A stretch of DNA of 64,000 nucleotides from Scleromitrula shiraiana (GCA_028455995.1 JABELC010000010.1:1080001-1144000); one strand, 5' to 3'. Counted from the stretch's first letter, positions 37,601-51,066 are shown. Made by a program: numbers and translations. The notes: generated by a model not told the origin, from the sequence alone.

Positions 37601-40600
37601 CTATATTTGGCAGAGATATCGATGCTGCTTATATCAATATCATATGAAAGCTCCATCCATATATCTTACCCAGTATGGACGTGGGTTTTCCCCAACAAGT
37701 TGCAACATTATTGGGACTGTCTGTATTCCTTGTTAGAAGCCTTACGAGAAACAACTCAATGTATAACGATTATGCGAGTTATGTGGGCTAATGTACAAGC
37801 AAGGCTTTAGACACTCCAAAGGAAGAATCTAGTTATAAATTAGCTATCATATGTGTATCGCGATGATTCTCCTCCTCATATATATCGCCAAGCAGGTCCA
37901 TATGTATGCTAATTTATGCCACAACATCTGACAGTCGCAAATATGTGCTCTTCATGTATACGTTCAATAGTGGCGCCTTATACTTTTTGATATCGTGGTC
38001 AGGATCAAAGGTCATGTCTAGTGACAAGATGGTTAACATTGATCTATCCCATCAATTAAATTTACAACTCAATCTATCATTGATGAGATAGTTAGCTATG
38101 ATATCCTTTCATAAGATCTAGGGCATCATCCAAAGTTGAAGTCAATCAAACCCCAAGCCATGCTCATACGTCTTGATTATATGGTGCTCTATTGCCTTAT
38201 ATCGTCCCATTATTACTGCTAGTATCATACGTCAGTTACTGTGGTTATTGAAGTTTTATGCATCGTATCGTTAGCATACATCCCAAATCACTGAATTTCT
38301 CACCTCGATTTTCGAGATGTTACCAATTCCTTAGTCAATCTCAGACGCATTCAGTACGAACATCAGAGACTTGATATACGAGCCCAAGTTGATACCCAAA
38401 GAGCTAACCATAGTTACAAGAGTTTTACAGAATCTCCCAGAGCTCATTTGTTTATGATGAAGGTCTTGCCACGCGAGTATGTATCTTGAACCTCTTGTGT
38501 GAAATTATGATACTATTTTATCTATACCTACCTATATAGATCCTATATAGATATTTCACTCTTACTTAACCATCGATCCGCTAAAGGTTTGCTACCATCA
38601 ACTCTACATCTCGCCAAGTTTGTCTAGGTCAGTTCTCTTTATGGGCAAGGTCTCCTATAGGTATCATGTTTAAATTGGATCGGGTCAATCCGGGAGCTGG
38701 CATTCTGTTATGGGAATTTGGAAACAGTTGTAGCAACTTCAGCACGTTCAAAATCTTCGTGGCTCTTTGCTTCTCAATACCTGCAGGACGCGCATCTACA
38801 GGGCGTTCATCTCAAACTTTGATTCGATGTTATCAATTGAAATGTGCGTAATTCGGCGGGATCATGGTCAGCAGGTACAAATCGAAAGTTGTATCATCCG
38901 AGCCATCTGATTGTGTACTGTGGGTTGGATGGCTACTCAAGAGAACCGGTCGGGAAGTTACGAATCTGTCTCATGAAGCTTTAAACTTCACAATGGGGGT
39001 CAACAGCTAGAGTTCATTTGGCTGGTAAATTTGCTATCAATGACGCAGTTATAAATCCAAAGTAAATCAAAATTGAGTCAGGAGTCTATACACTTGAAAG
39101 ACTTCTGGAATTGCATAACTTGGACTACAAGCTTGAAGGCCATATGTGATTGACAGTCCCGGTGATATTCAGACAATCAACCACCAGGTATATGGGACAG
39201 TCTTAACAAAATTCCCACCTCACTATCTCTATCTCAGTCAAGATTTGAGTGATCCATTGACAATGGCATTCTTCAGATTGACCGTGGGTGGGAGTAGAGG
39301 GGTGAAATATGCACAGTAGCATGGTACATGACAAGATAAGTACTTAGATTATGATAACCCATGTAACTCGGTACCATGAATTGAAAACCATAGGATTCTG
39401 CGACGTGTCTTGGATATGGCAGGGGATGAGTGGGGGTGCGATAATGCGGTATTATGGATAGACTCGAACCATTGAAAGTTATTATGAGGGGTGGGGAGTT
39501 TTGTTCAGTTGGAGTCTTTTTTCCAGAAGAACCAAATTCGTCCTCATTGTTGATGCGCTAGGTGAATCAAGAACAGAAGAGACATTTCAGTAGTCCGCCT
39601 GGCTTGATTGAGACTTTGGAGTGGCGGATTTCTATATTCAGGCTTCATTTCGTGGCGACAACATGGACTTCAAGACCGAATATGATGGGGCTTACGGACA
39701 CATGAATTCAAAGAAGATTTGTGGATAGAACCAACAATATGGTCAAACGGCTTTAACTACTGGTGAAAATTTCCAATTTTCTATGTCAAGCTATCCTACT
39801 GATCGCATTGAAGAGCATCACTAACGAAATCCATTGTGCTACCGTTAGAGTTTCCCCTTTATTGAGCCATTCATCAATCGCTATCCTACCTCGAGAATTG
39901 AACACTACTAGCCTCCTTCGACGGCGACTCGATGATTACCACAATCCACGAAAAAAATATAAATAATAGAGCTGTCATAAGTGACTTTGCGGGCTACGAA
40001 TTTTCAATCATAGAATTGGATGAGACCCGAAGAATTAACACCAACGTCGCTGCCATCGCACTGTCCACGACCCACACACTTCCGGCCCGTACACGGAAGA
40101 CAAATAGCCCACGCTGTACGAGAGAACAAAAGACATGAATCTCAACATACTTGACAAGAGCTAAGCATCAAAATTATGAGAAGACCTACAAGACGGTCAT
40201 ACAAAGGACGAGCAATTTAAGTTCTCGCACGATACAACACAACACAACAAAACTAGAAACACATACCCCGCCCCCAAAAAATCCACAGCAACAAACCTTG
40301 ACACCAACACGATCTCCAACAAAAGATAGATTGAACATTGGGGTTACCTCACTCAAGCCTCTGTTAGAGATAAATTAGACCGACCAGATCACACAAGCAC
40401 AATTTCGGAGAATTTTCAACGGGTAAGCATGGCGTTTCAGGGGGGAGGGATGACGGACGGATCATCCATCCGATGAACATCCTACCTCGAGCTATCCACT
40501 CACTTACTCAAGAGCCAGCCATTACCACCAGCCATCAAATCAGAAAGCCAAACGATGTGATATCCATCCATCCATTCGTTCATTCGTATCTGTGCTCTGC

Positions 40601-41426
40601 ACACCCAGTTACGGTAAGGTAAGTGGGTTATTTTAGATTTTAGATGCATGCGAGGTGATTGATTGATTGATGAATAAAAAGATCCACTTTCTTTGATGAG
40701 CAACCAAGCAAGGGAGGGAGCAAGCAATCAAGCAAGGAAGCAAAAGCATGGCTGCCGAATGCTCGTAAATGTCATATCCGGCGGCTAAAGCTATGGGTTG
40801 TGGGTTAATGAGATGATACGATATGACACGATATGATACGATATAATGGGATGCGATACGAGCGATGCGATGGTAAATGATGAGAAGGGGTTGTGCAGGG
40901 AAACGAATGAATTCTCAATTGGTGGTTGTCTCGCAAGGCAAGAAGGGGAAGAAGAAGAAGAAGAAGAAGAAGAAGAAGAAGAAGAAGGAGAAGAAGGAGA
41001 AGGGGGAAAAGACAAAGAAAGATGAGTGCAAAATGTATACTTGCAGACTCATTGGTACTCCTGAGGAGTTTGCTATCTATAATCGATGCTACCTGTGCTA
41101 TCTATGCTAGTCATAAGAAGGCATACTATGTAGCCAACTAAAATATATTCATTCATCCATGCACAATTTGCATGGTAATACCTGTGTTTATCAATTCATC
41201 TTATGTCGTTCATTCATCTAATACCCATCCTCACCCCCATCCTCTTCATTTGTCCAGTAAAGAGAACTATTCGCACAGAGGCAGACCAGGCAAAAACACT
41301 CCCATCCGTTGTATCTTCTATGCCCATGCCTCTTTGGAGTTGTTATTATCATTCAGACCATGGTATCCCCCATTTCCATGTTCCGCACTCCCCAAACAAA
41401 CCCGTAAACCGACTGCGTTTGTACCC
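31662..41426. other. 9.8-kb gene-free region upstream of VosA
   Basis: No frame longer than about 160 codons and no family motif could be found on either strand. Short frames lack linked splice signals. It contains GGTA repeats (about 32834-32850), degenerate ACGATATGAT-like repeats (about 40812-40860) and a GAA tract (40948-41000). I found no terminal inverted repeats, transposase, reverse transcriptase or integrase remnant by eye. It may hold the VosA upstream control region, non-coding RNAs or decayed repeats. Confidence 0.45.
40948..41000 (+). repeat. GAA/GAAG trinucleotide tract
   Basis: About 50 bp of tandem GAA with a few GGA interruptions. The minus-strand reading gives only Ser runs and the plus-strand Lys or Arg runs, so the frames here are artefacts of the repeat. 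Confidence 0.85.
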
Positions 41427-44400
41427 TTACGCAAAGTAAGATTTCCATAGAACTCCTTCCAGATCTTCTAATTGCTCCGGCGTAAAATACTACAAACATC
41501 ATCCCCGTCAGTGATCACCTCCTAAAAAAGAGAAACTTAAAATGAAAGCACATACCTTTTGATCTGTAACCCACGTATCCTGTCTCGTCTTCTTAAAATC
41601 CGCCAATATACTCTTAACCGTCTTTCCAATCGCCCCAGCATCATTTGCCGCTCTACTAGCCAACGTAGCCAACACCTCCGGCATCCACTCTGGCGGTGGT
41701 GTTGCATATGGGAATGCATTGACCAGAGCACCCAGACCTAGAACTGCTGCGTGACGCTTAACAATCTGTGTATTGTTACTAATCGGTGTACTTGAGCCGG
41801 GTGTTTTCTTCGGCATGGGATTCTTCTTGAGGGCCTGTGTGAACTTGATACGGAGGGAGGAGAGGATGTTGTTGCGGAGTTTGATGGGGGAACAGCGGAT
41901 CATGCCTGCGAGGGTGGTGGAAGCACCGAGACGGACTTCAAGTTGTGGGTCCTCGAGCATGTCGGCGACGGCGGAAAATAGAGCCTGTTGCTCAGTAGGG
42001 CGTATGAGGAAGATGCGACGGAAATAGATTACTTGCATATTGATCAGAGCTCGGAGACGTTGGTGCCAGGATGTAGATACTTTGCCAATGCGGATGAGGG
42101 AAGAGATGAATTCGCCATCTTCACCAGCGCGGAAGGGAACATTAGGTAGATGGCGGTATACTAGATAAGCAAGGCGTTGTAATTCAGGGTCTTCTTTTAC
42201 GTCCATCATATGTAGTAATTCCTCCATGAATACATCGGGGAAGAAATCGATGAGTTGAGTGCATTCGTAAGATTGTAATGCCGAGTCTAACCATATCAAC
42301 ACGGTTTTGCTACCGTTTGTATACGGAGATGGAGTCTGCTGGCCAGGAGTTCGTTCGCCGCGCCAAACTTCTAATCGACTAAAGATATCTTTGATGGTTG
42401 CGGAAAACTCTTCTGTAGGCACATATGGTTTGATACCAATGGATGATGATGCTTTGTTTTCCTCGAGCAATGTACTTACATCTTTGAATGCCTCATAATA
42501 TCTCATACGATACATTGTGGCAATAGTGCGACCAAGTGCTTCCCTAACAGCTTTGTAAGGATGATCAATATGTGCGAGGAAGTCTTTCAAGATGGGCTTG
42601 TCATTGCGGAAATGCCATCCAGCATCATTGATAGCCACATCCAAAAGTTGAATCTTACAACTATCCTTAAATGCCGCATTTGAAGAAACATCCAATCGGA
42701 AAGAGACCAAATAATCATAGATTTCTCTTGAACTCCTGGGATCTCTTCCACCGATAATCATATGTAGACATGTTACCCAGTAGCTTAGGTTTTCGGGAGT
42801 AAGTCCCTCGGAAAACACTTGCAGTAAGATAGGTAAGCAGAAACCCCAAATTTCATCGCGTTTCTCATTTGGAAGGTCAGATGTAGAAAGCATTAAAGAA
42901 GCTATGATCTCTGCCGTGGCACGATGCTGGTGCTTATCGCTACCATCTCCAAAGACCAATTTAGTTTCTTCCTTGATCTCCTCAATAGTCGCAGCCGTTA
43001 CTCTGAGATGCACCAGCTCAAAAGTTTGGATTAGTAATGTGACATTGGACACATTGAATCGATCTGCCGAAGTATCTCTTGGTTCCTGTTTCATATACAT
43101 AAAGAATTTTTGATACCAATCAAGGGTTAGGAGCTTTCCCATGTGGTTTCTGGCAGTAGTCTCTAGCTCATCGTAATCTGTGAAAACTTCAGGATTTCCT
43201 ACCCCAGCTTTGAAACTCTTACCCCACACAAGCCAGCCAGGGAAATCTCGATCCACAAGATATTTTGGCTCACCAGACTCAGCGAAAGAAGCCAAGTAAT
43301 TTTCGGTCCATTTAGGATCCTCGCTGTTTACAGATATCTCGACCTTGTTGTGCTCGTTCTCTTCTTCCCGAATGAATTTTTCAAAACTGTGACCATAAGT
43401 TGCACGCGTTTCGATGTGGTTCGTGATGCGAACCATGAAATCAGAGTAAACCTTACGGAGACTCGGATGTTCGGAGACGGCACCATGAGTGGCTAACTCA
43501 ATCATAGACAGGGGAACAAGAGTCTGTATACGAAGACCGAGATTGATGATAAATAGTGTGCATCGTCCGGCAATCTTCCAGTGTGCAGTTTTGGCAAACT
43601 CAATAATCTCAACAGTCAAATCTCTCTTCTTCTTTTCTACTCTTTCCCGTCTCTGAACAATGAAATCGTGCCTATCCTTGATGATCGTTTGGCAATCATC
43701 AGTTGGCTCAATGTATTGTATAACGCCATGGTCAATGCTAATATATGTTTCCATTCTCCTACCGAAGTCTACCAACCCCGAAAACATGGCAGCGTTACCA
43801 ATTTTCTGAATAGAAACTTTATCTACGGATGCTGACTTGATATAGAGGTCGATCAGCTCCGGAGCGAATCGCCAATCTTTTGAAATTGTTCTGGTGAGAC
43901 TGCTGAACAGTAAAGTATAAAGACAGCCTTTAATTCGATCAAAATCCTCATTCTCCAAAGCTTTTCTAAAGGCACTCAACAGCGGTGGAATAACCAGCGG
44001 TCGACCACAAATGACACTCTTCAAAGCAGACTCAAGTGCTTGCTGAGCAGTGGCGCGAACCTCCGCATATTGCGAGACAGCCGATTCTGCTAGATTTAAC
44101 AGAAGTGCCTTATCTATATCCGACTTTTGTCTAGCCGACGCATTATGTTTAGTACGCTGCAGGTGGTAGATTCCGGCTCGTCTGACAAGCAGTGGTCTTG
44201 GATATGTCTTTCTCAGGCCCGTGATCTTGAAGGAACGAATTTCTGACTGGTATATCCTGCTCACTCGTTCCAAAGTATGAGCGGATTTCTCGCTGCCAAC
44301 ATCGGTGATCCAGGATTTGTAGGCTAGGTACAAAGCTGTGAAACAATAGACATTATCTTCTTGATATTGGGTCAAGTAATCGTGCATCTTGCAATAGATT

Positions 44401-47360
44401 TGACCGACATCTTCTCTAACTCTATGAATGCGCACATAGGCGGGGCTACCTTTCTCTAGTAAGTATCCTGCACGATAATGAAATTGAGGTCTGGTTTCCT
44501 CATCTTCCGAAGCTTCTGCTAATGGATCATCATCTCCTTCCATAGGATTGTCTAATTTCGTAGAATTTTCTCCGTTCATAACAGTATCGCCCTCAACATC
44601 TCGGCTTTGATGATGTTGACCGGAGGCAGCTTTTGGGTCGAAAAGATTAGCCACGCCAGACATGATGAGTCGAATATGAGTGAGAGCTCTCTCAACTTCA
44701 TCCGACCACTCTTTATCCTTGCCCTTTCCACTGTCGACTGGGGCCTCACTAGTCAACTTGCTCAACTTAGCGATAGAGGTTTTAACCTGGGATTCAAACA
44801 AGTCTACGGCGAAATCTATCTCCTCAGAGGAAGGCACATGCCATTTGATCGTCAACTCAGAAGGACTGGTGTTGCGGCCCCAGTCACTAACATTTATGCC
44901 CCTCTCAAAAATTGCAGGTTCATATAATGCATGATCTAGAGTGTAGATTGTAGTGATGTTGAGTAAAAGATGGTGTATGGAATTCGAGAAATAAAGAGTA
45001 GGCAGGCCGTGACACTTCTCCTGCATGTAAACGGCTAAATCGTAGAGTTCTTTCTTGTATGGCATAACACTGTTTCCGACGTGAACGACAATCATACCGA
45101 GTATGCTGAGATGCCAAGCCAAAGCTCGATCTCGAGGTAATATATCAGTCCCACTATTTCTGTCCGACGCAGCGTCATTGTAGTCGATTTCATTTCGGAT
45201 ACCAACTATAAGCGTCGGCAAGAGCAACTTTAATGTCTTCTCCGGATTAGCCTTGCAGAGGGAATTGCATATGAATGCCATTGCATCCCTGGCCTGATGA
45301 ACAACGTGGTTACCAATGAAAGCTGCAATCTTTTCTAAAGCCATATCGAAAAGTTCGGGTGATAATGAGCAAAATAATGGAGATAAGGCGCTAGGTAAAG
45401 TATTGACAACATTTTCCTCTGGTCCTCCAGTGCGGACCCTGGACTGTTCGGGCAAATTTTCTAACAGAGTAAAAATCTTCCCCAGCAGAGCCAAGACAAA
45501 TTCACCAAAACCAGCTGTTGAAGAACGTAAAATGTTGGCTTCGACCTCATCGCTGAGCTCGTTTTCATAATCTATTTCCACGTTTGGGCCATCTCTTTCC
45601 AGGCGCTCTACCTCACCTTGTACAAATTCAATCGCAAGAGAAGTGTCATGGATATCGTCATGCTCTTTTGTCAAATCTATAAATGGTATACTGTATGATA
45701 CAGCTTGAATAAGATTTAGAGTACTTTGAGTTTTGGGGAGATCATTGGCATCAATACCCGGCAATGCCAAAGCTAACAATGCTGTAATATGACATCGATA
45801 TCCCTTGTGTTTTGACATGATATTGGCGAGCATTTGAAGACTGAACAGGGACGAAGAAGTCCGATGGACTTCAACTAATCCTTGGAGAGAAGGATAAAAT
45901 CGCTGTAGAGCACCAGGAAGTATTAGATTTGGTTCCAGGTGTGCAAGACCTTGAAGTGAAGTAAAATAGTAATTTAGAAGTTTCGCTTTCTTCGAGAAAA
46001 TACCCATGAAGACAACATCTCTTAAAGCAAGAACAAATCGTTTCTTCAGCTCAGGAGTAATTCGTCGTTCGGCGGGTGTATCCATCTCACCACTATGTTC
46101 TCGATTCCAACGTAAGAGGAAGAAGTCGACAAGGTGATAAACTATTTGTGCTAATATATCTGCCCAGCCTCCGTTGTTCGATGGATGGAAAAACGTATCG
46201 GTGGACTGTATCAAACCTTCAAGACTCGAGAGAATGGAGCTCTCGCTATCGAGAGATGAAGGCGACAAAGACATGACTAACAATCGTGCTATTGCGTACC
46301 CGGTGGGTGTTCTTTTCTTATCTGTTTCGAGATACATGCCAAGACCGGCTCCCAAGTCAGTTATGGGACTATATGGGGAGTTTGACTGCCCCACAGGAAT
46401 CTCCGTTAATCTCAAAATGGCTGTAAATATCAGGTCTGACTGTTCCTTTGTAAAAATTCCATGTTCGGAGAATTTGACGTGCTGGTTGGTCACGGAATCT
46501 CGAGCAAGCCTGGAGAACAGATCTAAGAATGTAACATCATACACCTTAGAGCGATTGACTAATGACCAAAGATGGAAAAGAGTAGGTAGATAATCCTGGG
46601 GCTGGAGTAGGCCGGGCTCATTTGGTAATGGATGTGTTGGCATCATCATATTTAAAGCTCCAATGGATATAAAGGCGTATGAGATGTCCGAAGTACTGAA
46701 GTAGGGTAATATTTCATCAAGCATAGCTTTTCTCTCGCGTGGGTCGAAAAATTGTGATGCGTATACAACGAGATTTGTAACATTCTTATAGCTTCGTTTC
46801 CGACTGCCCTGATGTGCCGCCATCTCATGAGGAAGAACAAGCCCTTTGATCTCTCTCCAGAGTGGTCTCCAATCGAGTACGAGATCTGCTCCCGGTTTTA
46901 AATGATGCTTCTTCCTAGTCAAAAGGAATCGAAACATGCTCTCAAATCGCTCTCCATTGGTATAATCGAGACCCGGAGCTAACGCAAGCATATAATACAG
47001 CTTCACGAGCTTCACACGCAGCACCCGAGTAATATCGAACTTTAAGCTCAGCCATGCTCGCAGCTCTCGAGTCCAATGTATAGCTCCAGGTGCAATATCT
47101 TCCGCTTCCAGAGCGATGTAAAGCTGCTTTATAATCTCCGCCAGCGCTGCATTGCGTTCCGTCTCCTCCTCGACTTTGTATGGTAATAATTTGAAATACG
47201 GAAACGTTCTTGGTCTATATCGTTTCTCCTTATCCAGATCGACCCCGTTGGAACCAAATCCAAGTCCTGGTGAAGTCGCACGCGATATTGTATCACTAGA
47301 ACCGAGCATATTCTGGAGGAATTGCTGATGGTTTTTGCCATTCGTAAATCCTTCCTCCAT
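41427..47360 (-). CDS. BLM10: Blm10/PA200 proteasome activator
   Basis: Large HEAT-repeat protein that caps the 20S proteasome and promotes ubiquitin-independent degradation and proteasome assembly. Exon 1 (47360-41556) and a 63-bp last exon (41489-41427) are joined across a 66-bp intron, giving 1955 residues. That is close to the usual 1800-2200 for the family. The N-terminal Y-R-P-R-T-F-P-Y-F-K-L-L-P-Y, the long helical-repeat body without catalytic motifs, and the C-terminus F-T-P-E-Q-L-E-D-L-E-G-V-L-W identify it. Reading through the intron would instead end in unrelated residues before reaching the conserved tail. The last four residues are S-Y-F-A. The family commonly ends in Y-Y-A, where the penultimate Tyr forms the HbYX gate-docking motif, so here that Tyr is Phe. 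Acidic and Ser-rich insertions occur near residues 930-1000. Confidence 0.95.
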
Positions 47361-48448
47361 CTTGTAGAGTCGCGCTCGAGGCCCAGTCGTCAGATTTTGA
47401 GGTTATTAAAATTTATGTTTTCTAAAGAATATTCGCAATTAGTAACCATGCAATGGATATTTAGAGTGATTGTTGTACAAGTACTTCTTTGCAATATGGA
47501 GCTTAGATGTAGACAGGCAGGCGGCAAATCTATCACAAATGCTACCTCACGCAGCTTTAAATAAAACCAAAACCCAAGGTCAGTAAGCTCTTAACAAATA
47601 CCCAAAGAAGAATGGGCAAACAGTAAATCCCGTCCTCATTGAAGAATTTCCGATTGATGAAGAGGGGCAAAATTGAATTGTAGATGGGAAGTTTCACAGC
47701 ATAGGCTTTGATATACTTCTGATGTTGAACACGGCGGGCGCAGCCTTGCCTTGCGATGATCCGTGCTTAGATATTCACTTTTTAGATTCCGAAGTAATCC
47801 ATCAATACCTAGTAGGTATATAGATATATATAGATATATAGATATGTGTGTGGCTAGCGACCCAAGGCAAGTACATTGAAGGTAGACACTACCACGTAAG
47901 TATTCTTCAAAATTGCAGTAAATAATTAACAAAGGGATTTCTACCTTTGATCGGAATTACCGGTAACAAGGTACTATATTTATCCAAAGCCAGTTCCCAC
48001 CATAGTAGGCATTTACCCGTACGCAACCAGAGTATTTCTAATGTTCCAGAATGTCTACGTTATCACACTACTGCCTTGTAGGATCTCAAGCTGACATTAG
48101 AACTATTGTATGCAAAATCAATCATCGGGAAGAGAAACGTAATATTTCATATCTTAATTCTTGCCTTGGAAGCTATTTCCGTAACTAATAAATAAGTCTT
48201 TGCTAAAATATAGGTATGTAAGAGTGTGGAGGAATATAATGTTGTGTTTCCCTTAAGGGGAAATAAACGGAAAAACAATGCCGGAGTGATATTTCCCAAA
48301 CAAACGCCAAGCCAAGCCTAACAGATATCCAACTGTATTTATGATAATCCAAAATTGATATATTCCTGAACCCATGCTTTTGATGATAAACTCCAATAAT
48401 GCTAAATGCAAATTGATAATACAAAACATGCCTGCAACCATGATGAAG
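47361..48448. other. intergenic upstream of BLM10
   Basis: About 1.1 kb holding the BLM10 promoter and the 3' flank of the next minus-strand gene. An ATAGATAT-type repeat occurs at about 47818-47846. No coding feature seen. Confidence 0.45.
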
Positions 48449-50266
48449 CTATGATGAACGATGCTGACGTCGAAAAAGGTTGACGAATGTCTTCCACCGG
48501 CACTGTTTCCGTTTCGGTGTACGCCGAGGGCTTCGTTGTACATCCTCACTTTGGCCATCAAGGGTGTCACTACTGGCATCTCGTGAAATACGACTCGACA
48601 GTATATGAGCAGACTGCACTCTACGATGCGATGGTTTCGTCGGGGTAGGGGGAGGTGACACAACTATACCTAGCCCAGGAGGACTTGATATGCGATTTGA
48701 CAGAGTATTGCCATTAATCTTGACGTCAGGGCTATCGCCATGCTCAGGAGGTTGGGATGCAGCACTCTCACCCTCACTGTCACTTGTAATAGTGTGTATC
48801 TTCAGGTTGCGACCTGCTGCACGTTGCATAAATGCTGTACCAGTCGATGTCGCACGTCTCGGTGGGGGGAAATGATCTTCCGATGAAATTGTTGCTATAG
48901 GGCTACCTTTCCCACACCGGCGAAATTTATCGCCAACAGAGCTAAATGTGTTGCTAGATTCCGGAGTACTTGAACGTGTGCAAACAGTAGAAGATCGCAT
49001 CATGTCCGGCGTCAGTGACGTAGATCTAGTTCTGCCATTCAGAGAATTCCTTGGACTTTTTGTTTGACCAAAAGTAGCCATAGCGTCGTTGTATTTGAAA
49101 TGCAGAGACCAGCCTTGCCGTAATGATACCCATATCCCCGTGACTTGAATAAGAGTCTTCATCTTTTCATCTACAGGATGGGCAGTTCGCTCCGTTATAG
49201 CTTCCAATTCCCCAATTTCGTCCTCGAACTCTCCTGGCACACCTCTCAGTGATTGTGAAGGTTCTCGGGCAACTGGAGAAGATAACGATGTATAGTAATC
49301 TGGAATATCTAGCTTTGTCTGGGTAAGAGTTGCTAATATTGGATGTCGGCGAGAGTTAGGATCTATTACACTAAATGTAAACTTGGCATCGTTGTTTGTA
49401 GAATCACCATGGCTACGATTGGGCTTCTTCACCCATCTAACAGTGGTTTTCTCTTGTTTATCGTTGATTGTGACCATCTCATAAGCCCCGGTAGGCAGAG
49501 GACTCGCCAACCATACCGTACCATCTCCTAGAACGATCTCAGCTCTGCCTTGAGAGCCCCCTTCATCCTTGGGAAGTTGGCAAATAACTGCAATCAGATC
49601 TCTGTGTGCAAAGCCTTCCTCATCAGAGTCGGTCTCCTCCGCAGACTGGTATGGTACATCATACTCTTCGCTCTTCACAATCATAACATCGTTTGCCCCC
49701 AGTTCACCCTTTCCCCTAAACATACGCGGAAATCTCTTAACTAATCTTGGAATGACAACGGTTGAAGGAAGTACATCTAATGCTGGTTTCGGTCGTTTAT
49801 CTGCGGATAGGAGCTGTAATTGAAGTAATAATTTCGGGCGGATTTGTAGAACTCGTTGCTTCTGGGTCAGAGTCGGAGCAGGATGTGCTAAATGGAAAGC
49901 CGTACTGGTTCGCGAGGATTTTCTTCGCCGTCTACCCCCGCTTGTTGTCCAACTTCCCTCCGAGTTTGCAACCGATTTGGCATCCTCACTCATTGTATCT
50001 GTTTCTGGTTCCAAAAAACGAACTGTATGTGTATGTTCCAAGTTGCTGCGAGGTATATATTCCGATAATGCTCTTGAGCGTTGTTTTATAGCTGGTATAG
50101 GATTCTCATAAGTATTAACTACTTCAAGCCCGGGGTTTGAAAATGATGATCTATTCAATGGTGATCTCCTGGGTATAAAATCGCTGCGTCGATGTAAAGG
50201 AGAGGGAGATGGAGAATGAGTTGAGTACTCGTGCGAGTGCATACCGGTTGCCGAGTGTAAAAACAT
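48449..50266 (-). CDS. uncharacterised conserved-looking fungal protein
   Basis: A single uninterrupted 605-codon frame. I do not recognise the family. The N-terminal 150 residues are Ser/Pro/Arg-rich and probably disordered. Residues about 135-400 look folded, with I-R-P-K-L-L-L-Q-L-Q, V-I-P-R-L-V-K-R-F-P and G-T-V-W-L-A-S-P-L-P followed by G-I-W-V-S-L-R-Q-G-W-S-L. The C-terminal 200 residues are again Ser/Pro-rich with many S-P and T-P sites, ending in a basic stretch (T-P-K-R-K-Q-C-R-W-K). There is no signal peptide or membrane segment. The length, balanced codon use and lack of stops make it a real gene. The function is unknown. Confidence 0.8.
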   Translation of the reverse strand: MFLHSATGMHSHEYSTHSPSPSPLHRRSDFIPRRSPLNRSSFSNPGLEVVNTYENPIPAIKQRSRALSEYIPRSNLEHTHTVRFLEPETDTMSEDAKSVANSEGSWTTSGGRRRRKSSRTSTAFHLAHPAPTLTQKQRVLQIRPKLLLQLQLLSADKRPKPALDVLPSTVVIPRLVKRFPRMFRGKGELGANDVMIVKSEEYDVPYQSAEETDSDEEGFAHRDLIAVICQLPKDEGGSQGRAEIVLGDGTVWLASPLPTGAYEMVTINDKQEKTTVRWVKKPNRSHGDSTNNDAKFTFSVIDPNSRRHPILATLTQTKLDIPDYYTSLSSPVAREPSQSLRGVPGEFEDEIGELEAITERTAHPVDEKMKTLIQVTGIWVSLRQGWSLHFKYNDAMATFGQTKSPRNSLNGRTRSTSLTPDMMRSSTVCTRSSTPESSNTFSSVGDKFRRCGKGSPIATISSEDHFPPPRRATSTGTAFMQRAAGRNLKIHTITSDSEGESAASQPPEHGDSPDVKINGNTLSNRISSPPGLGIVVSPPPTPTKPSHRRVQSAHILSSRISRDASSDTLDGQSEDVQRSPRRTPKRKQCRWKTFVNLFRRQHRSS

Positions 50267-51035
50267 CTTGATAGATTATTAGAAGGGACGCCCCAGCAAT
50301 GGGGCGTCCTTATATACTAAAGGTATCTGCGACCGCGAGGATATCTTCGAAAGCTTGATATAGTTCGAGAATTGGTTGGCGGAAGGTGGTTTGTTACTGC
50401 CCCCCACATCGACTTCGTAGGGCTGACAGGTTTATTTAAAACCAAGAGAACGAACTTCTCAAACCTTCCTTCCTACAGGACAATTGGTATCGATATGAAT
50501 ATTTTGACTTCACAACAGATGTGATTTTTCGAGGGACGCGAATTGAATCGATATTAAATGGTTTCGAGGTCCAGGGACTCAAAAGATTCGCTTCTGTTCA
50601 TACAATCATACAATCATACAAAAGAGGAGAGGATCTATTCACAATTATAAGTATATCGATCCTGTCAGGAATAATGCACTCGGTGGCACAAAAATTGGAG
50701 AAGATATTCGAAAGAATTGCTTAGCAAGCAGAGTTAAGGAGATCAAGGTGAAGTGGCTGAATGTCAACATTAAAGGTCAGTGAGTTGGCTTAAAAGTTGG
50801 GATTCCAATCTATTTTCATTTCAGTTCTCAATAAGAATAATGAGAATAATAAGAAGAATAATAAGAAGAATAATAATATTAAAATCCCTCTCTTCGATCA
50901 AAATAAACGAGGATCGAGTGGAGTCAGAACGGGAAACTCGGGTTCATGAAATTTTTCAGTAATTCTTCTTACCTACAATACGTACTTCTATGTAGTAGGT
51001 AAGAATAGATCCATGGATTTGAGATTGAGAGTAAT

Positions 51036-51066
51036 AAGTTGGTAAGTTGGTAAGTTGGTAAGTTGA
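51036..51066 (+). repeat. TAAGTTGG tandem repeat
   Basis: Four consecutive 8-bp TAAGTTGG units, the last lacking one base. A similar TAAGTTG array occurs at 5939-5959 in another intergenic region. Confidence 0.9.

Noticed and set aside
39450..39480. GGTTCGAGTC sequence on the minus strand as a possible tRNA T-arm
   Set aside because: No matching acceptor, D or anticodon arms could be drawn.
40877..41141. Poly-Lys and poly-Arg open frames
   Set aside because: They are simply the GAA tract read in different frames and lack other coding features.
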